From NCBI GenBank assembly GCA_034766995.1, contig CM068318.1:1004501-1068500 (forward strand): 64,000 nucleotides of DNA, written 5' to 3'. The notes under the pieces were generated by a model. That model was not told the origin of the DNA, did no database searches, and saw only the letters and a list, made by a program, of their open reading frames with translations. Positions 48,245 through 60,318 of the stretch are shown piece after piece. The stretch's first letter is position 1. The number at the start of each line of letters is the position of its first letter. The translations under genes were made by a program, and so were the position numbers. Source of the DNA: Acanthacorydalis orientalis. Its lineage: Eukaryota; Arthropoda; Insecta; Megaloptera; Corydalidae.

Positions 48245-50292
48245 TGATTCAACTTAGGCTTCCACACAAAAGTATTAAAAAAAGACAAGAATTAAAAAGA
48301 AACATGTTATCTATCATTTATTATTTTAATTCAATTGTGTTTAAGTATTGAATTGAACTAAAATACTAAATAAAAAATAATATTTCTTTTACTAACATTC
48401 CCCTCTCCATTTAATACTTCCATGTGGAAGCATTATCGAATATTCTTACACGTAAAGTGTCCCAGAAAAACGAAAATATTTCAAAACAAACAATTTCAAT
48501 GAATTTTTATTTTTACTCAATTTTGTTTACATATTCTCGCTAGGAAAATCGGTTTAAAATTAACATAAAAATATCGTAGAGTGAAGAAACTGAAGGAAGA
48601 TGTGTGTATGTTTAAGAGAGAGAGAGACGAAACCAGAATAATATTTATATCAGTTATTAAAAATATAAATAGATTTAAAAATTTTAAAAACCGTATTTCA
48701 CAGAAAAGTGGCTCGTAAAAAGGCGACCGCACCGATAAATAAATTACAAACAATTTCTATTTAGTTGTACAAATAGAAATATGCCTACGAGCATTATAAT
48801 GTCCTCATCGCATGACAAGTACCGGCGCACTATACACGATTAACGACCGTTAACATATAATAAATATTTATATGTTCACGGACCATTCAGAAACCTATTT
48901 TTATATCATCGGAATTTATTTCGTTTTTAAATTTGAATTATAGCCATTTTTTTCTTTATTAATATGTATAGCGCAGAATGTAAAATATATTATTTTATGT
49001 TACATTCAACTATAATCTGTGAAGCTATGAAATTTTATTTATCGCTATTGTTTCGACGTACGTACACTAATAACATTTAATAGGGGGAGAGTTCTGATTT
49101 ATAAATACAACATTCGTGCGAATTTTGTTCCATCGTGTGCGCTTTTTGCACTATTCGAAAATGTTCCGTTTCGATATTTAATTGTGCAGGTGTACGTTTT
49201 AACAGTTATGTACAGGATGCGCACACCACACGCACACCGTCCTTGTGCTTAAATTAAAAATCCGAGAAGCGATTGCGAGGATTCCACTAGACATTTTGAG
49301 ACGCGTAGTGGGAAATTTCTGAATAAGATTACAGGAATGCGTTCACGGATTGGTGCTCATCTATCGAACGTTACTTAAAAAAATAATAAAATAGCTTCAT
49401 GTACCGAACAAGAATATGTAAATAAAATTATATAAAAATTCGTCGAATTACTGTATTTTCAAATTTTCTATTTCATGTGCCGCAACCTATATATATATAT
49501 ATATATAAATCATATCTTATCTCCAGAATAAATTTAATCCAGTTTATTGTTGTACGGGTTTAAAAAAGTTCAATGTTTTATTTGTCGAGAGAAATTATTA
49601 AAATATCATGAAAGGAAGATCATAAACGAGTGCACTACGTTCCATAAAACACATAGGTGCTTTTTGATCGTTAGTTTCAATATGCTGTATATTATTTCAT
49701 AAAATGTTTTATTCAATTTATACGCTGTATGAAAATCCAGTCGAGTGAAATATTGTGACGGAGATGCATTGAATTATAAAATGCATGCTAGCCGGCAACT
49801 AGACTTACAATAACGTTACATCTTTTTATTGATGGTCTATGTATGATGATATCCTGATGCTTTAAAGATGGTCACCCGTGCATTACAATACAGTAGAGCT
49901 TAAAATTATCTGCCAGATTTTTTATTATTACAATGCAGACAGAACATTATGGATGTGTGTTCAAAATTGCAAGTCAGCTATTTTTCATTGATAACTATTT
50001 AATTATTATTGTTTGTTTCTTCTCTTTAGGTCAATATTTTTGAATGGAACGATAGTGAGGTAAAGGATAAGAAAAAAAAAACAATTCGAATCAAGGTATA
50101 CAGAGGTACAAAACAAATTATAACAAATACGACGAGTTAATTAGTACCATGAAAATAAAATCGATTCTACAAACATGAAATGTATATTAAAAGTAATAAA
50201 TAAATTAAGCGAAGAAGAAAGTACTTTCTTACTAAATAAACAGATAGAAAAAAGATTTTATTTTCTTAATAAAAAAAATTAGAAAGATACGT
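48245..50292. other. Gene-free AT-rich stretch
   Basis: No supported gene. There is a short GAGAGAGAGAG run near 48615-48626 and a short TA run at 49489-49507. The minus-strand frame 48517-48753 matches nothing known to me. Confidence 0.55.
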
Positions 50293-50508
50293 CACAATAC
50301 AATTCTGGTACGGGCCGGAATTCAATTTCACAAACGAATTCATTTTTTTCTCATCACATTTTGTTCGAATCAAATGTATTCAATAAAATTTTAAATTTCG
50401 CATTGTATTCAAAATCTCCTTCATCTTCAATAATGTGATACATTGGATATTTCCGATCGTAAAAATTTGATGTAGTCTGTGGGCTGAAAAAACGATTCAT
50501 TTGTGTAG
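50293..50508. mobile_element. Family R MITE (near-complete copy)
   Basis: Left: acaatacaattctggtacgg, then aattcaatttcacaaacgaa, then TTCTCATCACATTTTG. Middle: gaatcaaatgtattcaataa, then AATCTCCTTCATCTTCAATAATG. Right side: gctgaaaaaacgattcattt, then GTGTAGG. Both inverted termini are recognisable. Confidence 0.65.
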
Positions 50509-51230
50509 GTGATTAATCTTCAAGTAATCTAAATGAGTTTATATTTAAAAGAGACATTGAAGTATCATCTCTGAAAATCATATTAATTAATTGAATTTAG
50601 TACCGAGTCGATAGGCATTTATAGAAAAGGAAAGAATGAATCTTGTGATCAATCTGATACGACATACTACACTACATGTTTCTATTTAAAAAAAGACAAT
50701 TGTAAAAACGTTCATTTTTTATGAATATCTAATACTGAACAATAGAAGAGAACGAGACGTATCTTACAAATCATTCGTATAATTCTGTACGAGAATCTCT
50801 CTAACAATTTCACATTTATTAAACGACTCAACTATTTAATAACCTTGTTATTATCTTCGCAAGAATCCAATATATTCGAAGCATATAATCTCAATTTATA
50901 CAATGTATGATAATGATGAACACGTTTGAGTAATTCTAAACTCATTTAAAGTTTGATCTCAGATCCAATCTCTTTATATTACGAGATTACCCTCATAATA
51001 GAATAATTTATTTTCGGATGTCTAGTCAGCGCGATTAGACCGATTTATAATCTTTTGAAGCACGTCAGTTTGTCTGCATGAGCAGGTGTATCTATCTACC
51101 TATAGTACAAGTGTTTTCATACGAAGTATTGTTTAATTACGTTTATGTGTCATAATAAAATTAACAGATAAATCTGAATGATAGTAAAATGATACGAACG
51201 TATCGTCGGAGTTGATGATTTATATAAATC
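50509..51230. other. Gene-free AT-rich stretch
   Basis: No feature recognised. Confidence 0.55.
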
Positions 51231-51488
51231 ATGAAAGGATGTGTGTCTCGAGCAAAAGTGTGGACGGAAAATTATTCGAGGATGTGCTGTTGTGAGTTCC
51301 CGGTATGTAAATGTAAGTGCGACGATAGACGATCACCGCGACCCCCTTCCTGGTCGTCCGCTCGTTCCGAAAATCTCAAGACAGTGTCGACGTCGACCTT
51401 GACCGAATTTAGATCGCGAGTTCTGAGTTACGTCGTTCCGGTCATTGTGTATAGGCAGCGACGTTATCCTGGAAAATTGTGGTTGTAA
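51231..51488 (+). other. CpG-containing open frame of 85 codons (unsupported)
   Basis: An ATG-initiated frame (ATG at 51231) reads a cysteine-rich start (CCCEFPVCKCKCDDR near residues 19-33), then an S/R-rich tail. No family recognised. GTAAGTG occurs at about 51312, a possible splice donor just after CKC, so a short exon 51231-51312 is conceivable. Base composition is less AT-rich than the flanks. Evidence is weak. Confidence 0.2.
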
Positions 51489-51944
51489 ATTGGGTCACAT
51501 TAATTATCGATTATGTCGCGGCACAATGCCAGCTCATAAATCACGTTGCGGACGTAGAAGAATTTTTCGTGCATGTAGCAAATCCAAGTTTCTAGCAAAA
51601 GCATCTGTTCTGTATTGATAAATTGTGATATTCTCATTGCAGAAAGATGCGTCAACAATTTCTTAATAAATTTCCTCTTCTTTTTTCTCTCTGCGTTCGA
51701 TGATTATAAAGATCTCAATGCCAGATAAAGACGTCTGACACTGATAACATAATGTGCATTAGAAATTTATTGCGTTCACATGAATGAAACGGCAATTCTC
51801 TCCGCTCGTCTGAATGCTCTCTGATTTTCAAACTGTACCTTTTCGATTTGTATCCGAGGATTATTTATTTTAATTTTAAAAACTATCGATCCGCTCCCAA
51901 ATAGAAGTCGGATAAAAGATTGTGTGCGGTCTATATATTCTGCG
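51489..51944. other. Unique stretch
   Basis: No gene recognised. Confidence 0.5.
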
Positions 51945-52754
51945 TGCAGTTCTATACGAAATTAATGTTTATTTACAGAAAAATTAAATAGATTTCAATC
52001 GTAGAAATATTCTGCATTATTTTGTATGACTTCGTCTCTCTGTCGGGTAAATGACGAATCGCTTGTCGATGAAGTCGTCAATGCCTTTCTCGACTTCCTT
52101 CACTGTTTTAAAATGGATATCATCCAGATTATGCTGGGGTGACCGGAAAAGGAGATAATCGGTCCGGTCGTCCGGCCGTTCATTGTCGCACTGCAAAACG
52201 ACTTCCCTTATTCTGTCGCTAATGAATGGCCCTTTTCTATCCATTTCGTCACTCAATCGTATAAGATGTTTTTGGTAACGTTCTGAATTTATTTTGACCA
52301 GGTTCGATTGACTGATCGACTATTTGGGGTTTAAATACGCATCGACATCTAAGGTCATTATCTCCAGATACAGATTCGAGGAACTTACAATACACTACAT
52401 CTTTGATGCCCCACCATGTACACAATAACACTTTTTCGGTATGATTATATTTGGTTTCGGAATCGGTGCCGATGGTTCGACGGGCGTAAGCAATGATTTT
52501 AGGCTCTTAGATTATCATAAAAAAAACATATTTCATCCACGGTTATGATTTTATGAAACAGAACCCTTCTCTTTCAATCTAGTGAGCTAGAACATAGAAC
52601 ATAGTTATGCCGATCGCTTAACCAAGATATACAGCGCTTTCAACAGTTAAGGTTCGTAGTTGATGTTCCTAAAACGATTAGAAAATATTCAAATTTAAAA
52701 CGGAGTCGTGACCGACTCAATGCGAACGCACCGGACTAACTTGTACACCTAATA
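51945..52754 (-). pseudogene. Mariner M1 element, longest copy, with part of the catalytic core
   Basis: Minus-strand coding remnants run from about 52545 down to 52010. They read, in order: TVDEICFFYDN (mariners: VTGDEKWxxYDN, first catalytic D), then LLCTWWGIKDVVY (LLCxWWDxxGVxYYE), EMDRKGPFI, VVLQCDNERP (H/Q-DNARPH, second D), RTDYLLFRS (PSDYHLFRS, third D), HFKTVKEVEKGIDDFID and PTERRSH near the end. About 25-30 residues are missing between the second and third blocks and there are several frameshifts and a stop. The right end ttattaggtgtacaagttag (reverse complement of 52735-52754) followed by TCCGGTGCG is the best-preserved M1 terminus. The N-terminal DNA-binding half is largely deleted. 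Confidence 0.88.
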
Positions 52755-53468
52755 AATCCCGACAGTGTCATTTTAATCTTCGACTTAATCGAGAAACCAA
52801 TTACTGATGTTTTAGGTTTCTCTGTAAAGTTTATTAAAAGAAAAAAGCCCGTACACTAATGAAAGCAATTCTCGTGGATAAAAACGGATTATTTAAGGCG
52901 AAATTAACGGTTAACATCAACTCGAAATCCGTGCAATAAAATAATGCCACTTTAATAAGAACTAAAATGTCTTATATTTGACGATGTAGTAAATTAAGGG
53001 TTTAAAGTAAAATATAGTGAGTTTCAAAGAGGCAGACTTGTCTGGCCAAGATAGTGATTATGGGCATTAAACGTTCGCGCTGCATAAGTAATGGGTGGGA
53101 GGGCTATTCCGCAGAGACCACTGATCTCGTGACCGCAGCTAGAGAATGAACAAACCGCACATGTAAAGAAGATATGTAACTTCGCAACGAGACCACGGGA
53201 TATAGAGATTTCCGTGGCCTCTGGAAATTCTTAGGGGGCACATTTAATGTCGCAGATACATATTTTATATTTAATGGTGGCCCGTGTATGAAAATTTCAA
53301 CATATATCTTGATTTTAATCCACGTTGCGTAAGTGTGGGCGTCGTTCGAGTCATTAGATGCGAAAGAGTTTTATTTAAGTGCGCGTGCTGTGCGCATTAA
53401 ATTAATTATTCTAGTTTTGTAATTTTTAAAAAATTGTGCAGAAAATTCGTACGGTCTCTTGATCATAC
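52755..53468. other. Unique stretch, less AT-rich at 53020-53270
   Basis: The segment 53020-53270 is of nearly balanced composition with no open frame above 60 codons. It may be a non-coding RNA or conserved element, but no diagnostic motif is visible. Confidence 0.45.
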
Positions 53469-53500
53469 ATACACACACGCACGCACGCACGCACGCGTAC
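53469..53500. repeat. (CA)n(CGCA)n microsatellite
   Basis: CACACA followed by five or so GCAC units. GC-rich for this region. Confidence 0.93.
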
Positions 53501-53791
53501 GTTTGTATTTATTTATTTATTTTATGTTATTAAAGAATAAACAAGTATATGAAATGTATTCGGTGAACAGTATTTTATCTGGAATTAACATCTAAAAACT
53601 TCTCTACCGCGATGTAAATCTGGAAATTTTACGGTTTCGTACGTGATTTATTACTGTTTTGAAAAGAAATTTTCATTGAAAATTCTTTATAAAATGAAAC
53701 ATATATCATTAAGTAATCGATATCGATCCGATTTGAAACCAATTTCGCGAAAAACATTACTCTAACATCAATCGCAGACAAAAAGAAACGC

Positions 53792-53823
53792 AACGACGAC
53801 GACGACGACGACGACGTCGACGA
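53792..53823. repeat. (ACG)n trinucleotide repeat
   Basis: About ten ACG/CGA units ending in ACGTCGACG. Confidence 0.94.
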
Positions 53824-53902
53824 AAAAATAAAATAAAAATAAAGTGATCGAAACGTATAGACAAAGAGGATATCGACGTTCATTTTAGTTTTGTTATAAG
53901 CT

Positions 53903-54121
53903 TTAGTATGTGTGTAATGTTACTTCGTTCCGAACCAAACATGCAATTTCGAAGATCGCTTCGAAACGTGCCGCTTTTGTAGACAAGTCGTCGATGCGCT
54001 TTATCTGTTCGAAAAGTTCTGAAATCGCGGACGAACTTCGCGCGCGCTCCGTCCCGTCGCCGAAACACATATATATTTCATCTCTGTCGTAGTCACGTAA
54101 AGTGTTGTCAAAGTACAACAC
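53903..54121 (-). other. Exon candidate: 72-codon open frame with high GC at third positions
   Basis: On the minus strand a frame reads FGDGTERARSSSAISELFEQ and continues with a predicted amphipathic helical stretch (IKRIDDLSTKAARFEAIFEI) before the stop near 53903. The codons in the middle (FGDGTERAR..., ...RFEAIFE) are GC-rich at third positions although the flanks are AT-rich, which is the best coding-like signal in the window. There is no ATG at the upstream end (TTG near 54121); the ATG at about 54079 follows a CGACAG that could be a weak splice acceptor. No family is recognised. A second minus-strand frame (53880-54068) overlaps. It may be an isolated exon, a gene remnant or a CpG-rich non-coding patch. 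Confidence 0.27.
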
Positions 54122-54416
54122 TTAGTTTTCATTGATGTCCGACATGGACGTTTGATAATACAAGATAGATGACTGGTGGGTATCGGAGGAACGCGATGCG
54201 GAACGCTCGGCGCTGTGTCTTTTTACAAAGATCGAAAACGTGAGGAGCGCACTGTTGCCTGTGAATGATATGCGCGGACTCGGATCTTTTCAAGACGAGC
54301 TCTTGAGCGTTTCCGAGCTTTTCTTTTTATTATTTATCGCTTATTGATGCCGCACGAAATAAGTATACAACTGAGTGTTATTTACACAAACGCACTTTAG
54401 ACGCACACGCGCCCGT
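54122..54416. other. CpG-rich flank of the exon candidate
   Basis: CG-rich up to about 54330, then AT-rich. No further feature. Confidence 0.45.
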
Positions 54417-54471
54417 GTACACACACTCACACACACATACACACACACATATGTATATATATATATATATA
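54417..54471. repeat. Compound (CA)n(TA)n microsatellite
   Basis: CACACA with a few CT/TA interruptions, then ATGTATATATATATATATA. Confidence 0.94.
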
Positions 54472-54600
54472 CGAATTCTATTCGTTGGCGGATCAAGGGA
54501 GGCAGATACCTCGGGCCTCACAACTTCAGGGGTCTCAATTGTGAGCCCGACAATTAAGGTCATTATCTCCCGAACAGAAATACAAAATATAAAACATCCA
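54472..54600. other. Short GC-rich unique block
   Basis: gttggcggatcaagggaggc, then GGGCCTCACAACTTCAGGGGTC, is unusually GC-rich against its AT-rich surroundings and sits directly beside a TA array. It resembles the kind of GC-rich block found inside some interspersed repeats, but I have no second copy in the window to confirm it. Confidence 0.3.
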
Positions 54601-56149
54601 GCTTACACACTCGTCTCAGGATCACCCCTTAATTCGAACGCAAAATATCTGAGCGCCACACTCTATAATCAAGTAATTTAAAAGATTGATTCTCCCAAAG
54701 AAAATTAAAATTTACACATAAGAAAGAACTGGACTGGTAAAATACCTAATCTTGATTTGAGAACACTTATAAATAATAAAAGGGCTGAAAATCAAACACA
54801 TTACTATTATTAAACATTCTTACAAATCGTACTCCACTATTTAAATATCCCCATTCAACTTATTATATTAAATCAGAGAATTAAACTTGTTAATCAGTTC
54901 TTTAAACTGTATGCATGTCTTAGATGACAAGAGGAGAGGAGACCAGTGTATTTTTAAAGTACGTTTGTTCGAAAGTAGAACGTTTGCTGCGCAAGAGCTG
55001 CACTTTGTTCATTGTACTGCCTTTTATTAACCGTTGATGCTTTGAAATGTGATAAGAAGAACGTGCATCGAACTAAATTACAATCTAAGAGATGTTCATT
55101 CGTGACGTTTGAAAAGAAATTATTATAACACGAGAAATAGAGTAAAAAATGCCATTTTATAAACGGGATATGATTGTTTCTTTTTTCTGTACTTCGGTAC
55201 CTAGAAAAATATTCAAGTGGTTCAGTCAAACCGACATAAAAATAGTTTAATTCGATTCCAAAGATATTAAATATGAAATAATGAAATTCACAAATTCTAG
55301 TCAAAAGAATATGATCGAGAATATTTTTTGAAAATAAATTAATTGGCAAGTTGAAAACGTACGAAATAACATCCTATTCAAATGTGTAAATTCGATAGTG
55401 ATCAATTAGAGGATTCAGTTCGTTTGATACTGAATTCAATGCAGTTACATAATATATGCACATTAATGATGACTGAATTATACACAGTGCATTGAATACG
55501 GTGATTTTCAAACATGCATCTGTATGTTATTTACTGTCGAGGCTTTATGTCACATATAATTATAATTGAACAGAACTACACATATCAGAAACTTAAATAA
55601 ACTAACTCGCGTGTAAATATTAATGGAAATTAGTAATTTATCTAATTCAATGATGGTAGTTCTAAAAATTATATATATATATATATTAATTAAAAAATGT
55701 TTAAAAAATATTCAAATGGAATTAAATAATATAAACAATTTTTATAAAAATATTATTTACATTTGTCTCAATATTGTAAAGAAATCATTAAAAATGTTTC
55801 ATAAATGAATTATTCTTTCACAACACACACCTAAACTTTTTTCTAGTCGAAAATTCAATGTGAATTTCAACACAATGTAAGAACTGGACAGTAATTACAC
55901 ACTTAGTAAGGGATAACTTTTTAAAAATAAGTTTTATAAATACGTTATGATTACTATTTTATTCTTTTATATTAAAAATAGATACTTTAAAAAGGAACTG
56001 AACATATTTGAAGATATATAACAGTTTTATATAATATTTTATCAGTTTCTAGAAATTTTTACAACGTTTTCTTTATATTCGACATGCTTAGAAGCATTTT
56101 ATGTGAATTTTTTTAACAATTTATAACAAACTACATATTTTTAAAAATG
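54601..56149. other. Gene-free AT-rich stretch
   Basis: A minus-strand 131-codon frame (54954-55349) has no recognised features. There is a short TA run at 55669-55686. Confidence 0.5.
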
Positions 56150-56300
56150 AATTTCTAGTCTTTCCATTCCACAAACAACAAAGAAACGTTCATTCTCAAA
56201 AACGATCAATCAATAATTTTTGATTGTTAATTGTCCACATTTAGATGGAGATTCCATGATCCTTAGAGAGTTAAGGTACAGAAAAATCATATTTTTCTTT
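56150..56300. mobile_element. Family R MITE core (copy)
   Basis: cattccacaaacaacaaaga, then aaaacgatcaatcaataatt, then TTTGATTGTTAATTGTCCACATTTAGATGGAGATTCCATGATCC by position. Family order. Confidence 0.5.
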
Positions 56301-57117
56301 AGGTTTTCGCTCTGAAGATAATGGAATCGATGGTTGTCTTCCTGAATACAAAATGAATGAAAAATCTTTATGCGAAGAACATGTATAAACATTTTACACG
56401 GATGCTTATTAATCGTGAATCGTTTGTGATAATGAACTGCAATATTCTTGAATCTAATTATATAAAATGACATTTAAATTGATGTTTTTATTTTCGGACA
56501 CAGTTATCACCGTTATCGAATTTATTTCTGTCTCTTCGTTCTGTCAATGAAGAAATCTGATGTTTGTTCCTACAGAAGATTTTACTTGGCTGATAGAGCT
56601 AGTGTGTGAATATGTTTAAATTTGAAAATAGAAAAGTTGGAGCTTGAATACAAGTTATTATATATATACAACTTCCAAATATTCTCAGGGAAAATTTTAC
56701 CAATATAATAAAGAAATGTATTATTTATACACATATAATCCATCGTATTTTTAACAATATATTTTAATAAAAAATCTGACAAAGTTTGCAAAACGTCGAC
56801 TTGAATTTAAAAACTACAAATGAATCGATAAAGACAAAAATAGTAGTCGAAAATGCCCTTTGCCTCGATTTTATCAGTTCTTTAATTAGTAACAGAAAAA
56901 AGAGCACATTGATTGAAAATTTAGTTCTGTATTTACACATACACACACATATATATATATATAAAATATTGTTTCCATTGACATAGATTTGTATAGAGAT
57001 TATTTCGAAAATTGACATTTATGTCAATTAAACTTTTGAAACAGGCATTTATTTATATATTTTAATTAAAATGTAAATTAAATTTTTATCATAATTTCAA
57101 TTTATGTATACAATTGC

Positions 57118-57120
<3 letters not shown>
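56301..57120. other. Gene-free AT-rich stretch
   Basis: No gene. CACACACATATATATATATA lies at about 56941-56962. Confidence 0.55.

Positions 57121-57182
<62 letters not shown>
57121..57182. repeat. (TA)n microsatellite
   Basis: About 62 bp of uninterrupted TA. Confidence 0.97.
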
Positions 57183-57185
<3 letters not shown>

Positions 57186-58699
57186 CTGTCAATTTATATT
57201 CTGGTATATAATAAAATATTTAATTTGAAAATTTAGTATTTTCATTAACATTACCATCACGATTCAATTGAACAAAAAAAGGTTCACTTTCTTTTCAAAC
57301 AAAGAAAAGTGGACCCGGTAACAAGGCAAGAGCTTAAGGACACCATTCGACAGGAAATCGTTTAAATCACATCATAAATATGCGGAAAAGTCATGAGAAA
57401 TATGGTCGAGAGGGGCCCGTATCTGTAGCGCGGCCAGTAACGGTCATTTGGACGATATCATTTTTCATACTTAACGCCACTAGTTAAATAAACGATCAAT
57501 TAAAAGTGTTTTACATACGAATTATCAAAAATCATATTCAGCCGAAGTTCGATTCGTTCCCTTTGCACAACATTCCGAGATCATTGATTTTTTTAAACGG
57601 TTAACTGGTCATCTGTCTCTTGTAAAATCTTTCAGCTTATGTATTAAAATATTTGTGTGATTTAAAAGATCGACACAACGATATGACTTTGGAAACAATG
57701 ATAGTGCGTTTCGCAAAATCGGAAACAGTGATTGTGCATTTCGGATGATATTTGAGAACGTTTTTCCTGATCGATCGCTTCAATCGGCTCGACGAGAATG
57801 CAATTCATTTAAGAACATTACTGATATCAAAATCGTCTCGTTACGTCTCTGTAACCGTTCAAGTGAAACGTGGGCAACGTTTTCTTCCATTCATCCGCCA
57901 CCTACTTCTCACGCCCATCAAGCCGTTTGTCGAGTGTTTTTCTCGCTAATGGTCTGCATTTTTTTATCATTCTATTTTTACAGTGTTACTCGACTTTAAC
58001 AGTTCCATTTAATTTATTTCTTTTTTATATTTTGGAAACGTCCGTTTATCGAAAATTATTAATGTTATCTCTGTAAGTCGCTCGCTCCTCCGCTACATTT
58101 TGCGAGAAGTGTGCGTATGTGTACGTTACACTCGTGACGAATAAAACGAAACGACAATATCGACAGACACGAATCCGTTCGGATGAGCAGGTATCGACGA
58201 ATCCGATCACGATCGTCATCTCTTTCATACATTTCCATTACAAAACCAGCGAACGTACGTTGTTGATGAGTCTAGTTTAAATGAATATATAGGAAATCAC
58301 GTGCCGAAAATACAACGTTGTTTTACCCTTTCACAGTATTTGAACAAACAACGAGATCATAGTTCGTCAAACACACGGATGCTCCGGTTCAGCCGCTGCT
58401 CACACAGACAGACAGGCATTCGCGATGCGAACGAAATACTTTTTGTGCTCGCTGGAGATGTTGTCGCGCACACGGTCTCGACAATTTCCAGAAATTACCG
58501 ATGCAAATTTAAACTAGAACCTTTCTATATTTGGAACGAGCGACGAACGATCGCTGTCGAACCGATACCGGAGAAGTGCGTGTGTGTGTGTAACCGCATT
58601 CGACTTGAATTACTCACGTTCGATGCTATATGAGATTCGTTTTAATATGCAATGAATACATGAGTGAATCATTCTTTTTTTACACTTCATTTCGTAATT
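57183..58699. other. Unique stretch with CpG-rich part 57740-58620
   Basis: Several overlapping open frames (57745-57999, 57752-57949, 58301-58633 plus; 58046-58228 minus) lie in a CG-containing segment. None has a recognised domain. The 110-codon frame from 58301 begins at a GTG, not an ATG. The segment at 57300-57470 is also moderately GC-rich. I see no splice signals that tie these together. Confidence 0.4.
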
Positions 58700-58765
58700 A
58701 TGCAATCGTGTGTTCATTGAGTGTTTTTGAAAAATATCAGATCATTTCTGATTGACTATTGTTAT
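58700..58765. mobile_element. Possible family R MITE core fragment
   Basis: ttgaaaaatatcagatcatt, then TCTGATTGACTATTGTTATGCAGACAC, has the ATTGATTGTTGCTCATG-like order but is short. Confidence 0.3.
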
Positions 58766-58832
58766 GCAGACACTAGAAAACAAGCTAAAAAGTATTTTTG
58801 ATAATTCTCTCTTTCTCATACACTCACATATA

Positions 58833-58836
<4 letters not shown>

Positions 58837-58894
<58 letters not shown>
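58837..58894. repeat. (TA)n microsatellite, left of mariner M2
   Basis: About 58 bp of TA. It ends exactly at the mariner terminus. Confidence 0.97.
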
Positions 58895-58895
<1 letters not shown>

Positions 58896-59935
58896 TGGAT
58901 TATCCCATAAGCAATGCGGTATTTTCATACATGTGAAAATGGATGATGCAATACTTGTGAATTATTGCAATAACAGATATATATGCTGTTCAGTTGGACA
59001 TAATGTTTTCTCAGTTTTATCTTGGAAGATTAACAGTGATCGTGCAAATCTACAAGAAAAAATATGGAAGTGTCAAAAGAGCATATTAGGTATGTTTTGC
59101 TTTGAGTGTTTCGTCAGAGCAACAACGCTGCAACTGCAATGAAAAAATTATGAGAAATTTATGTTCCAGTAACTATTAGTCTTAGACAAGGACGAGGATG
59201 GTTTCAACGATTTCGATCCACGAACTACAGCTATGAATATAAGGAAAGGTCAGAACGACCTCGAGAGTTTACTAATGAAATCCTGCGAACACTACTGGAT
59301 CAAAATCTTAGTTCAATGGTAGAAGAATTTGTCGAGAAGCTCAAATCAAGCCATTCAACTATTCGTCGGCACTTGAAAATGATTGAACTGGGTTAATGGA
59401 TTTCGCACGAGTTATTGGACGTTAATTTAAACAACGTGTGGGTATTTGAATTTCTTACCTATGCCGATTGTAAAATGAACCGTATTTGAATAGAATTGTT
59501 ACTGGTGATAAAAAATGGATTGTTTATAAGAATATTAAACGTCAACGACAATGGATCGACCTTAACGAAACATAATTTTCAACTGCGAAAGAAGTGCTTC
59601 ATCGAAAAAAGGTTATGTTGTCTGTTTGACTGAGGCAAATTGAATGGAACATCCACCACACTCCTCTGACCTAGCACCATCGGATTATCGCCTGTTCCGA
59701 AGTTACCAAAATTACATCAATGGAAAACGGTTTAATGCAGAGAATGATGTCCGAAGGAAGCTCGAATTTTTCTTTAATGCAAAATCCATAAAGCTTTATC
59801 GTCAGGGTGTTGAAAGTTTAAGATTGAGATGCGAAGAAGTTGTAAATAATGACGGAAAATATATTTTGGAACAAAATTAAAACGTTAATTTTTTCACTGT
59901 TTCAAATCTCGCTCTGAAAAACCGCATTACTTATA

Positions 59936-59938
<3 letters not shown>
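58895..59938 (+). pseudogene. Mariner-like element M2, dead copy with an internal deletion
   Basis: The terminal inverted repeats are clear: left ctggattatcccataagcaa, then TGCGGTATTTT; right (reverse complement) atcgtataagtaatgcggtt, then TTT. The frame starts MEVSKEHIRYVLL (near 59065). It continues with the HTH/linker part (RQGRGWFQRFRSTNYSYEYK), SSHSTIRRHLKMIELG, ISHELLDVNL, VTGDKKW (first catalytic D, 59490-59520), IRILNVNDN-type shifted sequence, KKGYVVCL and, after a deletion, EHPPHSSDLAPSDYRLFRS (third D, 59650-59705), INGKRFNAENDV and VVNNDGKYILEQN before the stop at about 59878-59880. The block with the second catalytic D (DNARPH) and about 100 residues around it are missing. Stops and frameshifts are frequent, for example after ELG, in the LL-VF start and in the AMKKL-EIY region. 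Length is about 1.04 kb versus about 1.3 kb for intact elements. It is a different lineage from M1. Confidence 0.93.

Positions 59939-59978
<40 letters not shown>
59939..59978. repeat. (TA)n microsatellite, right of mariner M2
   Basis: About 40 bp of TA starting directly at the mariner terminus. Confidence 0.97.
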
Positions 59979-59980
<2 letters not shown>

Positions 59981-60318
59981 ATGAGAAATTACGATGTGCA
60001 CTGTGTACAGGGGCATGACAAAAATACACGGTAACATATTATCGTGAAAGCCGACAGAAACAAGCTGGTTACCTAAAAATTCTCAATAACACACACTCAA
60101 GCACACCATTCTGGTGGTATTGACAAAAAGTCCACACGGTAAGGACACATCATTGGGTAAACGTGGAATAACAAAGATCAAAAAGAATGCGACTATGTCA
60201 ATTCGGGTCATGCTGATGACTTCCGGCTGGGATTTTCACCGACAGCCACCCCAGCTTATAAGATTTTCCTGAATAAAGATACATCTTTATATGCTTAAGG
60301 GGTGAGCGTAAGAGGATT
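59979..60318. other. Unique stretch, moderately GC-rich
   Basis: No gene recognised. The 60190-60260 part (for example gggtcatgctgatgacttcc) is balanced in composition. Confidence 0.45.

Noticed and set aside
54375..54681. Frames reading through a GC-rich block after a TA array
   Set aside because: The frames start within CA/TA repeats; no second copy or domain supports a gene.
58301..58633. 110-codon frame in a CpG-rich segment
   Set aside because: It starts at GTG; no domain recognised. Several other frames overlap in the same segment.
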